From NCBI RefSeq assembly GCF_017813335.1, contig NZ_JAGIYY010000005.1, forward strand, positions 124,001 through 188,000: a stretch of DNA of 64,000 nt, given 5' to 3'. The notes beneath the pieces are model-generated. The model saw only the letters and a list, made by a program, of their open reading frames with translations, did not search any database and had not been told where the DNA came from. This stretch comes from Tianweitania sediminis. Lineage in GTDB: Bacteria > Pseudomonadota > Alphaproteobacteria > Rhizobiales > Rhizobiaceae. The translations under genes and the position numbers were made by a program. Below, piece after piece: positions 1 through 8,557 of this stretch. The stretch's first letter is position 1. Each line of letters opens with the position of its first letter.

Positions 1-1
1 T

Positions 2-688
2 CTGATCGGCGCGCTTATCGGCATCCCGCTTGGGATGCTTGCGGCGCTGAACCGCGGCACCTGGATCGACGGCGCCGTGCGGGTGGTTACGCTTGCCGGC
101 TATTCGGCGCCCGTGTTTTGGAAAGGTCTGGTCCTCCTGATCGTGTTTTATGCCTGGCTTGGCTGGGCAGGCGGTCCGGGCAGGCTTTCGATTTTCTACG
201 AAGGACTGGTGCCGCAGGTCACGGGGCTGCTGCTGATCGACGCTGCTCTTGCAGGGGAGTGGGAGGTGTTTCGCGACGCGTTTGGCCATCTCGTTCTGCC
301 CGGCTTGAGCCTTGGCTATGGCGCCGCCGCCTATATCGGTCGAATGACCCGGTCCTTCATGCTGGACCAGTTGAAACAGGAATATGTTTCCGTTGCCCGG
401 GTGAAGGGAATGTCCGAACGCCAGGTCGTCCTGAATCACGTCCTTCCCAACTGTGCGGTTCAGTTGGTGACGACGGTGGCGCTGACCTACGGCCTCCTTC
501 TGGAAGGAGCTGTGCTGACGGAAACGGTGTTCGCGTGGCCTGGCTTGGGCCAGTACATGACCAAATCCATGTTCAATGCAGACATGAACGCCGTTTTGGG
601 CGGAACGCTCGTGATCGGCACGATCTTCATCTTGCTCAACCTGTTTTCCGATGTGCTTTACCGCATCCTCGATCCGAGGACACGATGA
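2..688 (+). CDS. ABC transporter permease, OppB/DppB type (5' end missing)
   Basis: This is the C-terminal part of an inner-membrane permease of the dipeptide/oligopeptide/nickel ABC importer family. The reading frame is open from base 2, so the gene begins before the window; about 228 codons are visible. Several hydrophobic segments are present, and the cytoplasmic EAA-type loop that docks the ATPase is visible (EYVSVARVKGMSERQVVLNH followed by VLPN). The product ends in DPRTR, as OppB/DppB proteins usually do. Its TGA stop overlaps the next start in an ATGA junction, so it is co-translated with the second permease. The binding protein is probably upstream, outside the window. The substrate cannot be told from sequence. 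Confidence 0.9.
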   Translation: MIGALIGIPLGMLAALNRGTWIDGAVRVVTLAGYSAPVFWKGLVLLIVFYAWLGWAGGPGRLSIFYEGLVPQVTGLLLIDAALAGEWEVFRDAFGHLVLPGLSLGYGAAAYIGRMTRSFMLDQLKQEYVSVARVKGMSERQVVLNHVLPNCAVQLVTTVALTYGLLLEGAVLTETVFAWPGLGQYMTKSMFNADMNAVLGGTLVIGTIFILLNLFSDVLYRILDPRTR

Positions 689-1599
689 GCGAGGCAACTG
701 CTACCACGCTGTGGGGACGGATCAGAAGCGATGTGCCTGCATCGTCACGCGAAGCGCGCCTGACTCGGCTTTATTTCGGATGGCGGCGCCTCGCACGCAG
801 CTCAGCGGCCTTGGCGGGCCTCGCGATCATCGCGCTCCTGCTTCTGCTGGCGATTTTCGCACCCTTTATTGCGCCGTTCGATCCTTATGCTCAGGAACTG
901 TCGGCACAGCTGCGACCGCCTTCGACGATCAATCTTTTCGGGACCGATGAATTCGGCCGCGACGTATTCAGTCGCGTCATCTACGGCTCGCGTTACACGC
1001 TCTACATCGTGGTGCTGGTGGCGGTGATCGCAGCGCCCATCGGCCTGATCATCGGTGCCGCTTCCGGCTTCCTGGGCGGCTGGGTCGATACCGTGTTCAT
1101 GCGCTTGACCGATATCGCGCTCGCCTTTCCCCGCTTGATCCTGGCACTGGCGTTCGTCACGGCCTTCGGTCCCGGGTTGAACAACGCCATCCTGGCGATC
1201 GCCGTGACAGGCTGGCCGCCTTATGTGCGGATTGCGAGAGCGGAAACCCTGTCGATCCGCAAGAGCGACTACATCGCTGCCATCCAGCTGATGGGCGCGT
1301 CTCGCCTGCGCATCATCCTGTTTCACATCATCCCGCTTTGCTTTCCCTCCCTGCTGGTTCGCGCAACGCTCGACATGGCAGGGGTTATCCTGATCGCGGC
1401 AGGTCTCGGCTTCCTCGGCCTGGGTGCCCAGCCGCCCTCCGCAGAATGGGGTGTCATGCTGTCAAACGGCAAGGATTATCTCCTCAGCGGTTGGTGGGTG
1501 GCGACATTCCCCGGGATCGCGATCTTCCTTGTGTCGATGGGCTTCAATCTGCTGGGCGATGGCCTCCGCGACGTGCTCGACCCGCGTCAGGAGGATTGA
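685..1599 (+). CDS. ABC transporter permease, OppC/DppC type
   Basis: This is the second inner-membrane permease of the Opp/Dpp-type importer, 304 residues, the normal length for the family. An N-terminal cytoplasmic stretch of about 35 residues leads into the first membrane segment. The typical periplasmic motif FGTDEFGRDVFSRVIYGSR follows, then further membrane helices with the EAA loop (YIAAIQLMGASRLRIILFH). The end, GDGLRDVLDPR, is characteristic of DppC/OppC. The start is the ATG of the ATGA overlap with the upstream permease. An ATPase gene follows after 2 bases. It would form the channel heterodimer with the upstream permease. Substrate unknown. Confidence 0.93.
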   Translation: MSEATATTLWGRIRSDVPASSREARLTRLYFGWRRLARSSAALAGLAIIALLLLLAIFAPFIAPFDPYAQELSAQLRPPSTINLFGTDEFGRDVFSRVIYGSRYTLYIVVLVAVIAAPIGLIIGAASGFLGGWVDTVFMRLTDIALAFPRLILALAFVTAFGPGLNNAILAIAVTGWPPYVRIARAETLSIRKSDYIAAIQLMGASRLRIILFHIIPLCFPSLLVRATLDMAGVILIAAGLGFLGLGAQPPSAEWGVMLSNGKDYLLSGWWVATFPGIAIFLVSMGFNLLGDGLRDVLDPRQED

Positions 1600-1601
1600 G
1601 G

Positions 1602-2444
1602 ATGCAAGACAGTCCGCTTGTTGAGATTGAGGATCTCCGGGTCACCTTCAAGGAGCGGTCCGGCAGCTTCGACGCGGTGCGCGGCGTTTCTTTCTCGATG
1701 GGCCGTGAAAAGCTTGGAATCGTTGGCGAGTCCGGCTCGGGCAAGTCGCTGACGGGCAAAGCGCTGCTTGGCCTGGTGCCGGGAAATGCTGTGGTCACAG
1801 CCAAGAAGTTAGCCTTCGATGGCCACGACATCCTTGCAGCAACGCCGCGGGAGATGCGCAAGCTTCGAGGCCGCCGCATCGGCCTGGTGATGCAGGACCC
1901 AAAATACTGTCTCAACCCAGTGAAGACAGTCGGTTACCAGATCGCAGAGTCGTGCAAGCTGGCATCCCGCGTGAGCAGCGCCGACGCAAAGGTCCGTGTG
2001 CTGGAAACGCTTCGGGCGGTGCAGATCAACGATCCTGAACGTGTCGCTCGCGCCTATCCGCACGAACTGTCCGGAGGCATGGCACAACGCGTCATGATGG
2101 CGATGATGGTGATTGGCGAGCCCGACCTTCTGATCGCCGATGAACCAACCTCCGCGCTGGATGTCACGGTCCAGCTTGAGGTGCTGGCGCTGCTTGATCG
2201 GCTGATTGCCGCGCGGGGCATGGGGCTGATCTTCATCAGTCACGACCTGCGCCTGGTTTCGCAATTCTGTGACCGGATCGTCGTGATGTATGCCGGCCGG
2301 ATCGTGGAAACGCTGCCGGCGAAGGACCTGTCTCAGGCCACGCACGCTTATACACGCGGGCTCCTCAACTGCCTTCCTTCTCTGGACCGAGCGGCGGGAA
2401 CGCGGCTGCCGACCTTACAACGCGAGGCAGGATGGCGGACATGA
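1602..2444 (+). CDS. ABC transporter ATPase, OppD/DppD type
   Basis: Cytoplasmic ATP-binding subunit, 280 residues. It shows Walker A (GESGSGKS), the ABC signature (LSGGMAQR), Walker B followed by the D-loop (LLIADEPTSALD) and the H-loop histidine (ISHDLRL). The C-terminal oligopeptide-transporter region is short but recognisable (HAYTRGLLNCLPSL); many OppD proteins are 40 or more residues longer, so this is a compact version. It starts at the ATG 2 bases after the preceding stop, with GGAGG in the overlapping end of that gene as ribosome site. It overlaps the next ATPase gene by 13 bases. It pairs with the next ATPase to energise the importer. Confidence 0.93.
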   Translation: MQDSPLVEIEDLRVTFKERSGSFDAVRGVSFSMGREKLGIVGESGSGKSLTGKALLGLVPGNAVVTAKKLAFDGHDILAATPREMRKLRGRRIGLVMQDPKYCLNPVKTVGYQIAESCKLASRVSSADAKVRVLETLRAVQINDPERVARAYPHELSGGMAQRVMMAMMVIGEPDLLIADEPTSALDVTVQLEVLALLDRLIAARGMGLIFISHDLRLVSQFCDRIVVMYAGRIVETLPAKDLSQATHAYTRGLLNCLPSLDRAAGTRLPTLQREAGWRT

Positions 2445-3211
2445 ATAAGGGCAGCCTCCTTTCTCTGGATCGCCTCGTCGTCACCTATGGCGCAGTAAGG
2501 GCTGTGCGTGACCTTTCCTTCGCGATTAGTCCTGGCGAGTGTTTCGGCCTCGTCGGCGAATCCGGTTCAGGGAAATCGACCGCCTTGCGAGCTATCGCCG
2601 GGTTAGCGCCGATCGCGTCGGGCAATGTGATGCTCGCTGGCCAAACCCTGATGGGACCGCGCGATCTCCATTTCCATCGTAGGGTTCAGATGGTGTTTCA
2701 GGATCCTTATGGATCGCTGCATCCGCGCCAAACGATAGAACGTCAGCTGATGGAGCCGCTGCGCATCCAGCGTTTTCCCGATCGCCCGGATCGGGTGCGA
2801 GGCGTCATCCGGCGTGTCGGACTGCCGGAATCCTTTCTCTACCGCTATCCGCATCAGCTTTCCGGCGGTCAGCGCCAGCGCGTGGCAATTGCGCGGGCTT
2901 TGTTGATGGAGCCCGATGTCCTCCTTCTGGACGAGCCGACCTCGGCGCTCGATGTTTCGGTCCAGGCGGAAATTCTCAACCTCCTGATGGACCTGCGGGA
3001 GGAGAGGGTGCTGACCTATCTCCTCGTCAGCCACGACTTCGGCGTGATTGGAACGATGTGTGATCGTCTTCTGGTGATGCGCCACGGCCTCGCGGTCGAG
3101 GAAATGTCGAATGCGGACCTGCGCGCCGGACGCGCCACGAGCGCCTATGCCCGCCAGTTGCTAGAAGCCAGCCGCGGTTATCATCCAGAAGCTTTGGCCG
3201 ACGTAGGCTGA
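2432..3211 (+). CDS. ABC transporter ATPase, OppF/DppF type
   Basis: Second ATP-binding subunit of the importer, 259 residues. Walker A (GESGSGKS), Q-loop (MVFQDPYGSL), signature (LSGGQRQR), Walker B (LLLDEPTSALD) and H-loop (VSHDFGV) are all intact. A second in-frame ATG at 2441 is an equally possible start; the 2432 start has GAGGCAGG just upstream. The gene ends the rightward operon, and the next gene is convergent. No Fe-S-type Cys cluster, seen in some OppD/F proteins, is obvious. Function as an importer ATPase is secure; the transported compound is not. Confidence 0.93.
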   Translation: MADMNKGSLLSLDRLVVTYGAVRAVRDLSFAISPGECFGLVGESGSGKSTALRAIAGLAPIASGNVMLAGQTLMGPRDLHFHRRVQMVFQDPYGSLHPRQTIERQLMEPLRIQRFPDRPDRVRGVIRRVGLPESFLYRYPHQLSGGQRQRVAIARALLMEPDVLLLDEPTSALDVSVQAEILNLLMDLREERVLTYLLVSHDFGVIGTMCDRLLVMRHGLAVEEMSNADLRAGRATSAYARQLLEASRGYHPEALADVG

Positions 3212-3256
3212 TAGTCTTAGATATCCTTGCGGCCATCCGCAGATCGCGGTGGAGAG

Positions 3257-3288
3257 ACGCATCAGCCCTTTTCTAGGACCGGATGCGT
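3257..3288. terminator. Inverted repeat between convergent genes, possible terminator
   Basis: ACGCATC and GATGCGT form a perfect 7-base inverted repeat with an 18-base loop, lying between the convergent ABC operon and pta. The loop contains CCCTTTTCTAGG. There is no clear T-run after either arm, so termination is only a guess from position. Confidence 0.3.
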
Positions 3289-3313
3289 TCGAGCGAAAGA
3301 GATCGCATCTGGG

Positions 3314-4309
3314 TCAGCTGCGCGCCTGCACAGACGTGACTGCGATCATATGGAAAATGTCGCTCACGCTGCAGCCGCGTGAAAGATCGTTGGCGGGTTT
3401 CGCCAGTCCCTGCAAAATCGGCCCGATTGCTTCCGCGCCCCCTATACGTTGAGCGATCTTGTAGCCGAGGTTGCCCGCGTTGAGATCTGGAAAAACAAAC
3501 ACATTGGCATCGCCGTGCAGCACCGAAGACGGCGCCTTGGATCTGCTGACAGCCTCAACAAAGGCGGCATCGAACTGAAGCTCGCCGTCGATGATCAGAT
3601 CGGGCGCCGCCGCTCGTGCGCGTTCTGTCGCCTCCGTCACCTTTGACACAAAAGGGTGTGCTGCGCTGCCCGCCGTGGAAAAAGACAGCATGGCTACTTT
3701 CGGCACATTCCCCGTCAGACCGCGAAAGGAGTTGGCAGACATCACGGCAATGGCTGCGAGTTCCGCAGCACTGGGTTCAACCACAAGGCCGCAGTCGGCA
3801 AAGACGAGGACGCCCTTCTTCACGTGGTGGGGCTCGCAAAGCAGCATCAGGAAGAAACTGGAAACGAGTTCCACGCCCGGCGCTCGCCCGATCGTTTGCA
3901 ACGCGGTTCGCACAGTTTCCGCGGTGGTGTTGGTGGCGCCGCCTACTGTTCCATCTGCAAAGGCCTCGCGCACCATCATGGCCGCGAATACAAGCGGTGA
4001 TCGCAGGGCAAGCGCGGCCGCGTCAGCATCGACGCCTTTGTTCCGGCGAAGCGCAAGATAGGCATCCGCCAGCCGCGGCGAAAGCGGGGAGGTGGAGGGA
4101 TCCTCGAGATGTAGCATATCGCTGCGCCCGCCCGCCGTCTCGATGAGACGATGAACGGCATCCGCCCGGCCGACCAGCGTGATCTCGGCGATGCCCTCGC
4201 GGACGGCGCGAACACCTGCTTCAACGACGCGCGGATCCTCACCTTCAGACAAGACGATGTGGCGAGGCTGCGCCTTGGCCGCCTCGATGAGGTGGACGAG
4301 CGGCTTCAT
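3314..4309 (-). CDS. pta: Phosphate acetyltransferase (Pta)
   Basis: Converts acetyl phosphate plus CoA to acetyl-CoA. The protein has 331 residues and is the short single-domain PTA_PTB type, without the long N-terminal extension of E. coli Pta. The body starts MKPLVHLIEAAKAQPRHIVL, followed by SEGEDPRVVEAGV. Later blocks such as GGATNTTAETVRTALQ and the C-terminal LNAGNLGYKIAQR match the family. The start is the ATG in a TGATG overlap with the upstream exporter gene, so it is translationally coupled. It is the last gene of the operon with xsc. In sulfonate degraders this enzyme takes the acetyl phosphate made by Xsc, and the position here says the same. Confidence 0.93.
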   Translation of the reverse strand: MKPLVHLIEAAKAQPRHIVLSEGEDPRVVEAGVRAVREGIAEITLVGRADAVHRLIETAGGRSDMLHLEDPSTSPLSPRLADAYLALRRNKGVDADAAALALRSPLVFAAMMVREAFADGTVGGATNTTAETVRTALQTIGRAPGVELVSSFFLMLLCEPHHVKKGVLVFADCGLVVEPSAAELAAIAVMSANSFRGLTGNVPKVAMLSFSTAGSAAHPFVSKVTEATERARAAAPDLIIDGELQFDAAFVEAVSRSKAPSSVLHGDANVFVFPDLNAGNLGYKIAQRIGGAEAIGPILQGLAKPANDLSRGCSVSDIFHMIAVTSVQARS

Positions 4310-5343
4310 CAGGCGTGCCCCAGATAATGGATTCCGGCGAGAATAAAGAGGCCGATGAACAGGGTTTCGGCGACGATCAGGATCACGGCGTCGCCGCCAA
4401 CGTCGAGCAAGCGGCGCAGCGACGCTTTCATGCCCACCGCAACGATGCCGATCAGTAGTGCCCACCGCGAAGCTTCCGAAGCTGCGGTCGCAACGGCCGC
4501 TGGCACCATCCCGGTGGAATTCAGCGCAGCAAGCACAAGAAAGGCGATCACAAAACCGGGCAACAGGGGCGGCCGCTTGCCCGAAGCTTCGGGCGAGGCG
4601 ACGTTGCGGGTTGCCAGCGAAAACACGATCACCACTGGCGCCAACATCGTGACGCGGATCAGCTTCACCAGCGTGGCTGTTTCGCCAGCTTCAGGAGAAA
4701 CGGAGAAGCCTGCTCCCACGACCTGCGCCACGTCGTGGATGGTGCCGCCAAAGAAGATACCGGCGGCCCGCGCATCCAGTCCCATGCCTTCAGCAAGCAT
4801 CGGGTAGAAGATCATGGCGATTGTGCTGAGAACGGTCACCGACAGCACGGTGAAGATCAGGTTGCGCTCTGAGAACTGGTTCTTGGGCAGAACGGCAGCG
4901 ATCGCCATGGCAGCAGACGCACCGCAGATCGCCACCGCGCCGCTGGTCAACAGCGCCAAGCGCCACCCCCGGCCAAGCAAGCGAGCCGCTGCCAGCCCGA
5001 ACAGGATCGTGGCGGCAATCGCGCAAACAAGAAGAAGAATGGTGGAAAGCCCGAGCCCGATCAGGAGGTCCACGCTGATGCGGATGCCGAGGAGGGCGAC
5101 ACCGAGGCGCAACACTTGGCGGGCGCAGAAGGCGATCCCGGCCACGCAGCGCCCTTCTTCGGCCAGGAAGTGAAAGGCGATGCCTAAAAGGAGTGCCATG
5201 AGCATGGCCGGCGCACCATAATGCTCCGACAGGAATTGGGCCGCCAGTGCAACTGCGCAGGTAACCGCTACCCCCGGCCATAGTGATGCGGCCGCGTCTG
5301 TTAGACCTTGAACGCTGGTGCGCGACTTAGATGGTGTGCTCAT
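4309..5343 (-). CDS. YeiH-family (COG2855) membrane protein, probable sulfite/sulfate exporter
   Basis: Inner-membrane protein of 344 residues with about ten hydrophobic segments. The family blocks GLAAARLLGRGWRLALL, TSGAVAICGASAAMA and FFGGTIHDVAQVVGAGF identify the YeiH/UPF0324 family. Members encoded next to xsc or sulfolyase genes have been proposed as exporters of the sulfite or sulfate released from sulfonates. I chose ATG 5343 because it precedes the first conserved part and has AGGA upstream; an in-frame start at 5403 would add a 20-residue tail. It lies between xsc (62-base gap) and pta (TGATG overlap), so export of the inorganic sulfur product is the most likely job. The ion carried is inferred only. 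Confidence 0.85.
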   Translation of the reverse strand: MSTPSKSRTSVQGLTDAAASLWPGVAVTCAVALAAQFLSEHYGAPAMLMALLLGIAFHFLAEEGRCVAGIAFCARQVLRLGVALLGIRISVDLLIGLGLSTILLLVCAIAATILFGLAAARLLGRGWRLALLTSGAVAICGASAAMAIAAVLPKNQFSERNLIFTVLSVTVLSTIAMIFYPMLAEGMGLDARAAGIFFGGTIHDVAQVVGAGFSVSPEAGETATLVKLIRVTMLAPVVIVFSLATRNVASPEASGKRPPLLPGFVIAFLVLAALNSTGMVPAAVATAASEASRWALLIGIVAVGMKASLRRLLDVGGDAVILIVAETLFIGLFILAGIHYLGHA

Positions 5344-5405
5344 GGCGATCCTAGAGGAAGCAGGGAGGCAAGCGCCCGATCCAACTGGACCAGGCGCCTG
5401 CAACG

Positions 5406-7181
5406 TCAGGCGCGCTGCTGCGGGCGCATGTCGGCGCGGTCGATGCCCGCAACGGGCACCGGCTTCTTCATGGCGTCGCGGCGGAAAGGTTCGCCGAGTT
5501 CCTGGTTCAGCACGACCTCGATAAAGGTGGTTTGACCGTTCATCTGGTCCTCGATCGCTTGGCTCAGGGCTGCAGTCAGCGCTTCGGTGGAATCCACCTG
5601 GACGCCTTTCAAACCGCAGCCTTCTGCAACCTTGGCGTAGCTGAGGTTGGGGTTGAGTTCAGTGCCAACGAAGTTGTTGGAGTACCACAGCGTCGTGTTC
5701 CGCTTTTCCGCACCCCACTGATAGTTGCGGAAGATCACCATGGTGATCGCTGGCCAGTCCTTGCGGCCAATGGAGCCCATCTCGTTCATGGAAATGCCGA
5801 AAGCGCCGTCGCCGGCAAAGCCGACCACTGGCACATCCGGGCAGCCGATCTTCGCGCCCACGATGGAGGGGAAACCGTAGCCGCAAGGCCCGAACATGCC
5901 GGGCGCCAGGTATTTGCGGCCTTGGTCAAAGCTTGGATACGCGTTGCCAATCGCGCAATTGTTGCCGATGTCGGTGGAGATGATGGCTTCGCGCGGCAAT
6001 GCGGCCTGGATGGCGCGCCAGGCCTGGCGCGGCGACATGCGGTTCGGTTCCCGGTTGCGGGCGCCTTCGTTCCATTCGGTGCCCGGATCGTCATCCTCGT
6101 GGTCGAGCGAGGACAGGAGCTGCAGCCAGGCCGAGCGCGTTTGGTGAATGGTGGCCTTGCGCTCCTCCCGGCCGGTGTCGCCGGCCTCTGGCGAAAGCTG
6201 CGCCAGGATCTGTTGTGCAACCTGCTTGGCGTCGCCGCAGATACCGACGCTGACCTTCTTTGTCAGGCCGATGCGGTCGGCGTTGATATCGACCTGGATG
6301 ATTGCGGCGTCCTTCGGCCAATAATCGATGCCATAGCCCGGCAAGGTCGAGAACGGGTTGAGGCGGGTACCGAGCGCCAACACGACGTCGGCCTTGGCAA
6401 TCAGCTCCATGGCGGCCTTGGAGCCGTTGTAGCCGAGCGGGCCGACGGCCAGGGGATGTGTTCCAGGAAAGGCGTCGTTGTGCTGGTAACCGCAGCAAAC
6501 CGGCGCGTCCAGGCGCTCGGCAAGCGCCATCGAGTCTTGAATGGCGTTGCCGATCACCACGCCGGCACCGTTCAGGATCACCGGGAACTTTGCCGATGAC
6601 AAAAGCCGGGCGGCTTCCGTGATCGCCTCCGGTCCACCCGCCGGACGTTCGAACCGCACGATCCTGGGCAGCTCGATGTCGACCACCTGTGTCCAGAAAT
6701 CGCGCGGGATGTTGATCTGAGCCGGCGCGCTGCCGCGCCAAGCCTTTTCGATCACCCGGTTGAGCACCTCGGCGATACGAGAGGGGTCGCGCACCTCTTC
6801 CTGGTAGCAGACCATGTCCTTGAACATGGCCATCTGCTCCACTTCCTGGAAACCGCCCTGGCCGATCGTCTTATTGGCCGCCTGGGGTGTGACCATGAGC
6901 AAGGGCGTGTGGTTCCAGTACGCAGTCTTCATCGCGGTGATAAAGCCGGTGACGCCCGGACCATTTTGCCCGATCGCCATCGACATGGTGCCGGTTGCGC
7001 GGCTGTAGCCGTCTGCCATCATGCCGGCATTGGTTTCATGGGCGCAGTCCCAGAAGCTGATCCCAGCCTTCGGGAACAGGTCGGAAACCGGCATCATCGC
7101 CGAGCCGATGATGCCAAAGGCATGTTCGATGCCATGCATCTGCAGGACTTTGACGAAGGCTTCTTCCGTGGTCATTTTCAT
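5406..7181 (-). CDS. xsc: Sulfoacetaldehyde acetyltransferase (Xsc)
   Basis: Thiamine-diphosphate enzyme that converts sulfoacetaldehyde and phosphate to acetyl phosphate and sulfite; it is cytoplasmic. The protein has 591 residues, the usual Xsc length. The N-terminal pyrimidine domain carries the conserved glutamate in CAHETNAGMMADGYSRATG. A central domain follows, then the pyrophosphate domain with GDGAFGISMNEMGS and the following asparagine (FRNYQWGAEKRNT). The block WYSNNFVGTELNPNLSYAKVA is typical of Xsc rather than acetolactate synthase. The start at 7181 (MKMTTEEAF) or the ATG two codons later is possible. It sits 16 bases after the transporter gene iseU and before the exporter and pta. 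It is the point where the isethionate and taurine routes meet. Confidence 0.96.
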   Translation of the reverse strand: MKMTTEEAFVKVLQMHGIEHAFGIIGSAMMPVSDLFPKAGISFWDCAHETNAGMMADGYSRATGTMSMAIGQNGPGVTGFITAMKTAYWNHTPLLMVTPQAANKTIGQGGFQEVEQMAMFKDMVCYQEEVRDPSRIAEVLNRVIEKAWRGSAPAQINIPRDFWTQVVDIELPRIVRFERPAGGPEAITEAARLLSSAKFPVILNGAGVVIGNAIQDSMALAERLDAPVCCGYQHNDAFPGTHPLAVGPLGYNGSKAAMELIAKADVVLALGTRLNPFSTLPGYGIDYWPKDAAIIQVDINADRIGLTKKVSVGICGDAKQVAQQILAQLSPEAGDTGREERKATIHQTRSAWLQLLSSLDHEDDDPGTEWNEGARNREPNRMSPRQAWRAIQAALPREAIISTDIGNNCAIGNAYPSFDQGRKYLAPGMFGPCGYGFPSIVGAKIGCPDVPVVGFAGDGAFGISMNEMGSIGRKDWPAITMVIFRNYQWGAEKRNTTLWYSNNFVGTELNPNLSYAKVAEGCGLKGVQVDSTEALTAALSQAIEDQMNGQTTFIEVVLNQELGEPFRRDAMKKPVPVAGIDRADMRPQQRA

Positions 7182-7197
7182 GGGTAGGGTCTCGTTC

Positions 7198-8535
7198 TCA
7201 GTTCAGAGGGACTGTTGAAGGGCGACGCCGGTCGTGGCGGGCAAGGCGAACTTGCTCGGTGGAGGGTTTGATCAGCATCGCGGACACCATCGAAACAACC
7301 GCGGCAAACACGACATAGCCGGCCAGCAGCCACGGTTCTCCGCCACCCCAGTCGAGAAGGTAGGTTGCGATGATTGGCGTGATGCCGCTCGCGAAGATCC
7401 CGGAGAACTGGTACACGAACGAGATGCCGGTGTAGCGAACCCGGGCGTGGAACAGGTCGGAGAACAGCGCTGCTTCCGGGCCATAGCACATGGCATAGAT
7501 GATGCCGAATGGTACGATCAGCCCAAGTGCTACCCAAACGAGGTTGCCGCTGTCCATCATCATGAAGGCCGGGTAGGTCGAAAGCGCCAGAAGCAGGCTA
7601 CCCACGGCGTAGGTCTTCGGCCGCCCCCAGCGATCAGACAGCGCACCGAAAAGCGGGATGGCCGCGATCATTACAAGCGCAGCGACGCAAACGAGAACCA
7701 GCGCCGTGGTACGCTCGATCTGGACATACTTCGACAGGTAAAGAATGGAAAAAACGGCGAAAACGTTGAAGAACACGCCGTCGATGTAGCGCGCGCCCAT
7801 GCCAAGAATGATGTTTTTCGGATAGGTGCGGATCAGTTCGACGAAGGGGATCTTCACCTCTTCGCGTTCCTGTTTAACCGCAACGAAGTCCGGCGTTTCG
7901 GCGACCTTCAGTCGGATGTAGAGGCCGACGATGATGAGCACGATGGAACCAATAAAGGCCGTGCGCCAGCCCCAGGCCATGAAGGCCTCGTCCGGCATCA
8001 GGCTGAGCAGAGCAACCACGCCCGAAGAAAGGCACAGGCCAATGGCGAGGCCGATCTGCGGAATGGAGGCATAAAAGCCGCGCTTGTGTTCCGGCGCGAA
8101 CTCATAAGCCATCAAGACCGCACCACCCCATTCGCCGCCAATCCCGATGCCTTGCGCGATACGTAGGATGAGCAGCAGGATGGGTGCGGCAACGCCGATC
8201 TGTTCATAGGTAGGCAGCAAGCCGATCAGAACAGTGGCAACACCCATGATGAGGATGGTGAGCACAAGCATCTGCTTGCGCCCGATCTTGTCTCCGAAGT
8301 GCCCGAACACGACGCCGCCGAGTGGACGCGCCACGAAGCCAACGGCAAAGGTCGCGTAAGCGAGGACGATCGACACCAGCGGGTCGCTTGCCGGGAAGTA
8401 AAGCTGATTGAAAACGATGCCGGCGATCACGCCGTAAAGGAAGAAGTCATACCACTCAATCGTCGCCCCGATCAGCGAGGCCATGACGACCCGCTTCACT
8501 TCCCGCTCTCTTTCCAGTTCTGCACTGTTCGACAT
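7198..8535 (-). CDS. iseU: MFS transporter, probable isethionate uptake permease (IseU-like)
   Basis: Inner-membrane carrier of 445 residues with 12 predicted membrane segments, of the metabolite:proton symporter branch of the major facilitator superfamily. The N-terminal IEWYDFFLYG block and the loop signature FGHFGDKIGRKQ are clear, and a second loop motif LSDRWGRPK lies after the central loop. The ATG at 8535 has a strong GGGAGGG ribosome site; an upstream in-frame codon would add only MGRET. It lies between iseJ (22-base gap) and xsc (16-base gap), the arrangement known for isethionate degradation clusters, where IseU is an MFS permease. Family assignment is sure; the isethionate substrate rests on context. 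Confidence 0.8.
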   Translation of the reverse strand: MSNSAELEREREVKRVVMASLIGATIEWYDFFLYGVIAGIVFNQLYFPASDPLVSIVLAYATFAVGFVARPLGGVVFGHFGDKIGRKQMLVLTILIMGVATVLIGLLPTYEQIGVAAPILLLILRIAQGIGIGGEWGGAVLMAYEFAPEHKRGFYASIPQIGLAIGLCLSSGVVALLSLMPDEAFMAWGWRTAFIGSIVLIIVGLYIRLKVAETPDFVAVKQEREEVKIPFVELIRTYPKNIILGMGARYIDGVFFNVFAVFSILYLSKYVQIERTTALVLVCVAALVMIAAIPLFGALSDRWGRPKTYAVGSLLLALSTYPAFMMMDSGNLVWVALGLIVPFGIIYAMCYGPEAALFSDLFHARVRYTGISFVYQFSGIFASGITPIIATYLLDWGGGEPWLLAGYVVFAAVVSMVSAMLIKPSTEQVRLARHDRRRPSTVPLN

Positions 8536-8557
8536 GGTTTCCCTCCCCAATGTCCGT